A DNA stretch of 7,256 bases from an uncultured Oscillospiraceae bacterium (GTDB taxonomy: Bacteria > Bacillota > Clostridia > Oscillospirales > Oscillospiraceae), in NCBI GenBank assembly GCA_910585815.1, contig CAJUFJ010000089.1, forward strand, positions 1-7,256. Direction: 5' to 3'. The first letter of the stretch is position 1. Each line of letters starts with the position of its first letter. This document shows, piece after piece, positions 5,137 through 7,256 of the stretch. The notes under the pieces are model-generated. The model ran no database searches. It was not told the DNA's origin and worked only from the letters and a program-made list of their open reading frames with translations. Position numbers and translations under genes: made by a program.

Positions 5137-5193
5137 GATAAAAAAGCCTCCTTTTGTCTGTCTCTGTTATCAAAATATCGCTTTATTGTTCTG

Positions 5194-5222
5194 ATTATAT
5201 CACCCTCGTTCCCAAGCGTCAA
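5194..5222 (-). promoter_or_regulatory. consensus promoter of the unknown-Sir2-nuclease operon
   Basis: On the minus strand, TTGACG (5222-5217) and TATAAT (5199-5194) are exactly 17 bp apart, with the first gene starting about 58 nt downstream. No terminator is seen before the WYL regulator gene, so the transcript may continue through all of these genes. It is arranged back to back with the aldo/keto reductase promoter. Confidence 0.85.
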
Positions 5223-5241
5223 CACACCGGGAAACTCCCTC

Positions 5242-5272
5242 TTGACTTAAACCCGGCTTCAAGTGGTAAGAT
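5242..5272 (+). promoter_or_regulatory. promoter of the aldo/keto reductase gene
   Basis: TTGACT (5242-5247) and TAAGAT (5267-5272) are 19 bp apart, longer than ideal, but the -10 is preceded by TGG, an extended -10 motif that can compensate. AAGGAG (5290-5295) and ATG (5303) follow directly. Confidence 0.6.
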
Positions 5273-5302
5273 GGCTCCAAATAGAATGCAAGGAGAACAC
5301 AT

Positions 5303-6448
5303 ATGAACTACCGTACATTGGGCCGCACCGGGTTGTCGGTCAGCGAGATCGGCATGGGCTGCGAGGGCTTTGAGGGCAAGAGCTCCGATCAGGTGCAGGA
5401 ATTTGTGGACAAAATGGAGGAGCTGGGGATCAACTGCATCGACCTGTACTCCCCCAACCCGGAGATGCGCTCCAACCTGGGCAAGGCTCTGGCGGGCCGG
5501 CGGGACAAATTTGTCCTGCAATCCCACCTGTGCTCCATCTGGGAAAACGGCCAATATCTGCGCACCCGGGACATTGCCAAGGTAAAAACCGCCTTTGCCG
5601 ACATGCTCCGCCTGCTGGACACCGACTTTATCGACATCGGCATGATCCACTACTCCGACGCCCTGTCCGACTGGCAGGGAATCGTAACCGGCCCGGTGAT
5701 GGCCTACGCCCAGGAGCTGAAAGCGGCCGGGAAAATCGGCTGCATCGGCCTGTCCAGCCACAACCCGGAGGTGGCCCAGGCGGCGGTGGACAGCGGGCTG
5801 ATCGACGTACTTATGTTCAGCGTCAACCCCTGCTACGACCTCCAGCCCGCCGGCGAGGATGTGGAGCAGCTCTGGGCGGAATCCGCCTACGAAAAGCCCC
5901 TGGTGAACATGGACCCCCAGCGCCAAGCCCTCTACGAGAGCTGCCAGCGCCAGGGGGTGGGGGTCACGGTGATGAAGGCCTTCGGCGGCGGCGACCTGCT
6001 CAGCCGGTACTCCCCCGCCGGGGTGGCCCTCACCCCCTTCCAGTGCCTGCACTACGCCCTCACCCGGCCCGGGGTAGCCTGCGTGATGGCGGGGGCCCGG
6101 ACGGTGGAGGAGCTGGCCCAGTGCGCCGCCTACGAGGAGGCCCCGGACAGTGAAAAGGACTACGCCGCCGCCTTCGCCGCCATGCCCAAAATCAGCTGGG
6201 AGGGCCACTGCATGTACTGCGGCCACTGCGCCCCCTGCCCCCAGGGCATCGACGTGGCCTCCGTGACCAAGTTCCTGAATCTGGCCCGCGCCCAGGGCCA
6301 GGTGCCCGAGACGGTGCGGGAGCACTACGCCCTCCTCCCCCGCCACGCTGGGGAGTGCGTGGCCTGCGGCGCCTGTGAGAAGCGGTGCCCCTTCTCGGTG
6401 TCCATCATCGAGAACATGAAACAGGCCGCAGAGCTTTTTGGGAAATAA
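5303..6448 (+). CDS. aldo/keto reductase-like oxidoreductase with C-terminal 4Fe-4S motifs
   Basis: This 381-residue cytoplasmic protein has an N-terminal aldo/keto reductase barrel (about 1-290; MNYRTLGRTGLSVSEIGMG start, GIGLSS-like strand at 146-152, VMKAFGGGDLL) and a ferredoxin-like end. The end has C303-xx-C306-xx-C309-xx-C312-P and C352-xx-C355-xx-C358-xxx-C362-P, enough for two 4Fe-4S clusters. Of the usual catalytic tetrad, D47 and H116 (MIHYSD) are present. The Tyr position reads SPNP with Y49 displaced, and the Lys position reads QSH. The substitution seems shared by this Firmicute subfamily as I remember it, so the chemistry may be flavin- or ferredoxin-linked electron transfer rather than classical NADPH reduction; this is inference. 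The substrate is unknown. It has its own promoter, AAGGAG site and terminator and is therefore monocistronic. Confidence 0.9.
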   Translation: MNYRTLGRTGLSVSEIGMGCEGFEGKSSDQVQEFVDKMEELGINCIDLYSPNPEMRSNLGKALAGRRDKFVLQSHLCSIWENGQYLRTRDIAKVKTAFADMLRLLDTDFIDIGMIHYSDALSDWQGIVTGPVMAYAQELKAAGKIGCIGLSSHNPEVAQAAVDSGLIDVLMFSVNPCYDLQPAGEDVEQLWAESAYEKPLVNMDPQRQALYESCQRQGVGVTVMKAFGGGDLLSRYSPAGVALTPFQCLHYALTRPGVACVMAGARTVEELAQCAAYEEAPDSEKDYAAAFAAMPKISWEGHCMYCGHCAPCPQGIDVASVTKFLNLARAQGQVPETVREHYALLPRHAGECVACGACEKRCPFSVSIIENMKQAAELFGK

Positions 6449-6457
6449 ACGCTATCG

Positions 6458-6486
6458 AAACTTCCCCCATGTGGGGAAGTTTTTTA
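6458..6486 (+). terminator. intrinsic terminator of the aldo/keto reductase gene
   Basis: AAACTTCCCC (6458-6467) pairs perfectly with GGGGAAGTTT (6473-6482) around a 5-nt loop and ends in a T-tract (6480-6485). It starts 9 nt after the stop codon. Confidence 0.92.
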
Positions 6487-6500
6487 TTTGATACAAACCC

Positions 6501-6546
6501 TTGACTTTTACCACTGCATAAGTTAGAATAAAGCCATGGCAAAAGT
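6501..6546 (+). promoter_or_regulatory. promoter and operator-like repeat of the second RHH gene
   Basis: TTGACT (6501-6506) and TAGAAT (6524-6529) are 17 bp apart. ACTTTTACCA (6504-6513) and TGGCAAAAGT (6537-6546) form an inverted repeat matching at 9 of 10 positions. The repeat overlaps the -35, surrounds the -10, and ends at the ribosome binding site. The layout mirrors that of the first RHH gene, but the arm sequence differs, suggesting a different DNA specificity. Confidence 0.68.
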
Positions 6547-6557
6547 GAGGTGATGAA

Positions 6558-6740
6558 ATGTCGCCAAGGACAGGCCGTCCAATCAAAGGAACGAGCAAAC
6601 GGGACAAGAGCCTGCAGCTTCGACTAAGCGGAGAAGAATTAAGCCTGCTGGACGAATGCGCAAGACGGTTAAACATTTCCCGAACCGATGTGATAAGCAG
6701 AGGTATTCAGCTCGTAAACGAAGAATTGGACAAAAAATAA
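6558..6740 (+). CDS. small RHH DNA-binding protein, paralogue of the one at 1557-1730
   Basis: This 60-residue protein begins MSPRTGRPIKG, the same basic arm as the first RHH protein. The core is a strand (KSLQLRLS), a helix (EELSLLDECARRLN) and a helix (RTDVISRGIQLVNEEL). The shared pieces are SPRTGRP, RTDV and the GI-x-LV end. It should bind DNA as a dimer and repress its own promoter. The ATG at 6558 has a long ribosome-binding match, GAGGTGAT (6547-6554), ending 3 nt before it, with the GAGG core 7 nt away. Translation initiation should be strong. The next gene begins 116 nt later with its own ribosome binding site, so a partner role for the 67-residue protein is possible but unproven. 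No recognisable toxin is adjacent. Confidence 0.85.
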   Translation: MSPRTGRPIKGTSKRDKSLQLRLSGEELSLLDECARRLNISRTDVISRGIQLVNEELDKK

Positions 6741-6783
6741 CGGAAACGCCCCACCCAACAAAAGTAACGCGAATCCGTTATTT
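6735..6783. repeat. perfect 10-bp inverted repeat spanning the second RHH gene's stop
   Basis: AAATAACGGA (6735-6744) and TCCGTTATTT (6774-6783) are exact reverse complements, separated by 29 nt. The left arm contains the TAA stop. A stem followed only by TTTATA is a weak terminator at best. It could serve as mRNA 3'-end structure or another binding site. Confidence 0.45.
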
Positions 6784-6790
6784 ATACCAC

Positions 6791-6855
6791 ACCCGGAGGT
6801 CTGGTAAATCTTATTATGCCACACCTCCCGGTGAAAATCAACAGGAGGTTTTCAC
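6791..6855 (+). promoter_or_regulatory. leader with competing hairpins around a ribosome binding site
   Basis: Three elements can pair in alternative ways. ACCCGGAGGT (6791-6800) can pair with ACCTCCCGGT (6823-6832) at 9 of 10 positions. ACCTCC (6823-6828) can instead pair with GGAGGT (6844-6849), hiding the ribosome binding site AGGAGG of the next gene. GTGAAAA (6831-6837) and TTTTCAC (6849-6855) form a perfect 7-bp stem that shows AGGAGG in an 11-nt loop. A translational switch is possible. No clear ligand-binding fold is recognised, and no promoter was found in the gap. Confidence 0.35.
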
Positions 6856-6856
6856 A

Positions 6857-7060
6857 ATGAACAGCAAACTACGTTTCCCCATCCCCTCTGACATTCTGGA
6901 AAACACCATTGAATACTCCCGTGAATTATCTCTCCGCCTGCAAATCGAGGCCGCCGCTCTGGCAGGGCTGGACAGCCCCCAGGCCAAGGCCCTGGCCCAG
7001 GAGCGTTTAGAGCAGTCAGCCCAGGTATGGGCCATGTTCGAGGACTACATCTCACTGTAA
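6857..7060 (+). CDS. hypothetical 67-residue protein
   Basis: The protein is not recognised. The ATG at 6857 is chosen over a longer open frame because AGGAGG (6843-6848) lies 8 nt before it. It looks almost wholly alpha-helical: a short lead (MNSKLRFPIP), then a helix through ENTIEYSRELSLRLQIEAAA and, after GLDSPQ, another through AKALAQERLEQSAQVWAMF. The second helix is amphipathic and could support a coiled coil or dimer. There is no membrane segment. It follows the RHH gene with a structured leader between, and precedes the hairpin repeats. An RHH-controlled partner, or an independent small protein, are both possible. Confidence 0.7.
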   Translation: MNSKLRFPIPSDILENTIEYSRELSLRLQIEAAALAGLDSPQAKALAQERLEQSAQVWAMFEDYISL

Positions 7061-7076
7061 GAAAAGCGTCCAAAAG

Positions 7077-7245
7077 CCCCCCTTTGGCAAGGGGGGAGGG
7101 CCGCCGCCGAAGGCGGTGGCGGGGGGATTCAAAACCGCCGGCCCGCAGGGCCGACTCCCCCTAACAGGGGGAGATGTCGGCGAAGCCGACAGAGGGGGCA
7201 GGCTCCTTTTGAAAGGAGCTGTCAGCCGAAGGCTGACTGAGGATT
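7077..7245. repeat. three tandem two-hairpin palindromic units
   Basis: Three units share one plan: an arm hairpin, then a hairpin closed by a GAA triloop, then a G-rich tail. Unit 1 (7077-7127) has CCCCCCTT/AAGGGGGG, then a 9-pair stem (7100-7108 with 7112-7120, one G-T pair). Unit 2 (7155-7196) has CTCCCCCT/AGGGGGAG, then TGTCGGC-GAA-GCCGACA. Unit 3 (7202-7245) has GCTCCTTT/AAAGGAGC, then GTCAGCC-GAA-GGCTGAC. An extra stem CGGCCC/GGGCCG (7139-7153) lies between units 1 and 2. Stems differ in sequence but keep their pairing, so structure is conserved rather than sequence. I recall similar intergenic repeats as abundant in Oscillospiraceae genomes. They may act as a terminator for the 67-residue gene. 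Confidence 0.75.
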
Positions 7246-7256
7246 GCGTTTTGCGA

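Noticed and set aside
4432..5250. Plus-strand frame of 272 codons opposite the unknown 196-residue gene.
   Set aside because: The minus strand has a promoter, a perfect ribosome binding site and operon spacing, while the plus frame spans several features and has none of these.
5219..6346. Long open frame on the minus strand opposite the aldo/keto reductase (375 codons).
   Set aside because: It is a GC-skew shadow: low-complexity Gly, Ala, Val and His composition, no ribosome binding site, and opposite a clear family member with Fe-S motifs.
7077..7245. Repeat block as a CRISPR array.
   Set aside because: Units are palindromic hairpins of differing sequence without constant repeats or regular unique spacers.

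Overview
The window looks like a chromosomal stretch of a gut Clostridia bacterium, most plausibly in or near Oscillospiraceae (Flavonifractor or Lawsonibacter-like). The reasons are GC-rich core genes with strong AAGGAGG ribosome binding sites, consensus sigma-A-type promoters, a Firmicute-style ferredoxin-type aldo/keto reductase, and a closing block of tandem GC-rich hairpins of a kind common in that group. The placement is inference; no rRNA or marker gene is present.

Left part (1-1800, plus then minus): a possible transposase 3' remnant (2-172); a consensus promoter (208-236); a small very acidic protein of unknown function (326-796); a RelB/DinJ-type antitoxin overlapping a YoeB-type mRNA interferase (878-1397) with a terminator; and, on the minus strand, a tiny ribbon-helix-helix (RHH) repressor (1557-1730) whose promoter is flanked by a perfect 9-bp inverted repeat. 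Between toxin and repressor lies a coding fossil matching the 3' end of the neighbouring zinc-ribbon gene.

Middle (1847-5222, minus strand): a consensus promoter at 5194-5222 appears to drive an unknown protein (4546-5136), a CobB/Sir2 deacylase (3801-4526) and a CdiA-C-terminal-like nuclease-fold protein (3203-3781). The two intergenic gaps are 19 nt each. A WYL-domain regulator (1847-3097) follows in the same direction. It is fused in frame to a small zinc-ribbon protein that keeps its own perfect ribosome binding site and ATG, and a T-tract terminator closes the unit. A good plus-strand promoter upstream of the WYL gene (3147-3175) has no gene to drive.

Right part (5223-7256, plus strand): an aldo/keto reductase with two C-terminal Fe-S cluster motifs (5303-6448), with promoter and terminator; a second tiny RHH protein (6558-6740) related to the first and also with an operator-like inverted repeat around its -10 box; an unknown 67-residue protein (6857-7060) behind a leader that can fold in competing ways; and three tandem two-hairpin repeat units (7077-7245).

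The main themes are small self-regulated modules (one toxin-antitoxin pair and two paralogous RHH genes) and signs of gene turnover: a fused cistron, a coding fossil, an orphan promoter, and a possibly acquired nuclease-like gene. No tRNA, rRNA, CRISPR array or intact insertion sequence was seen.
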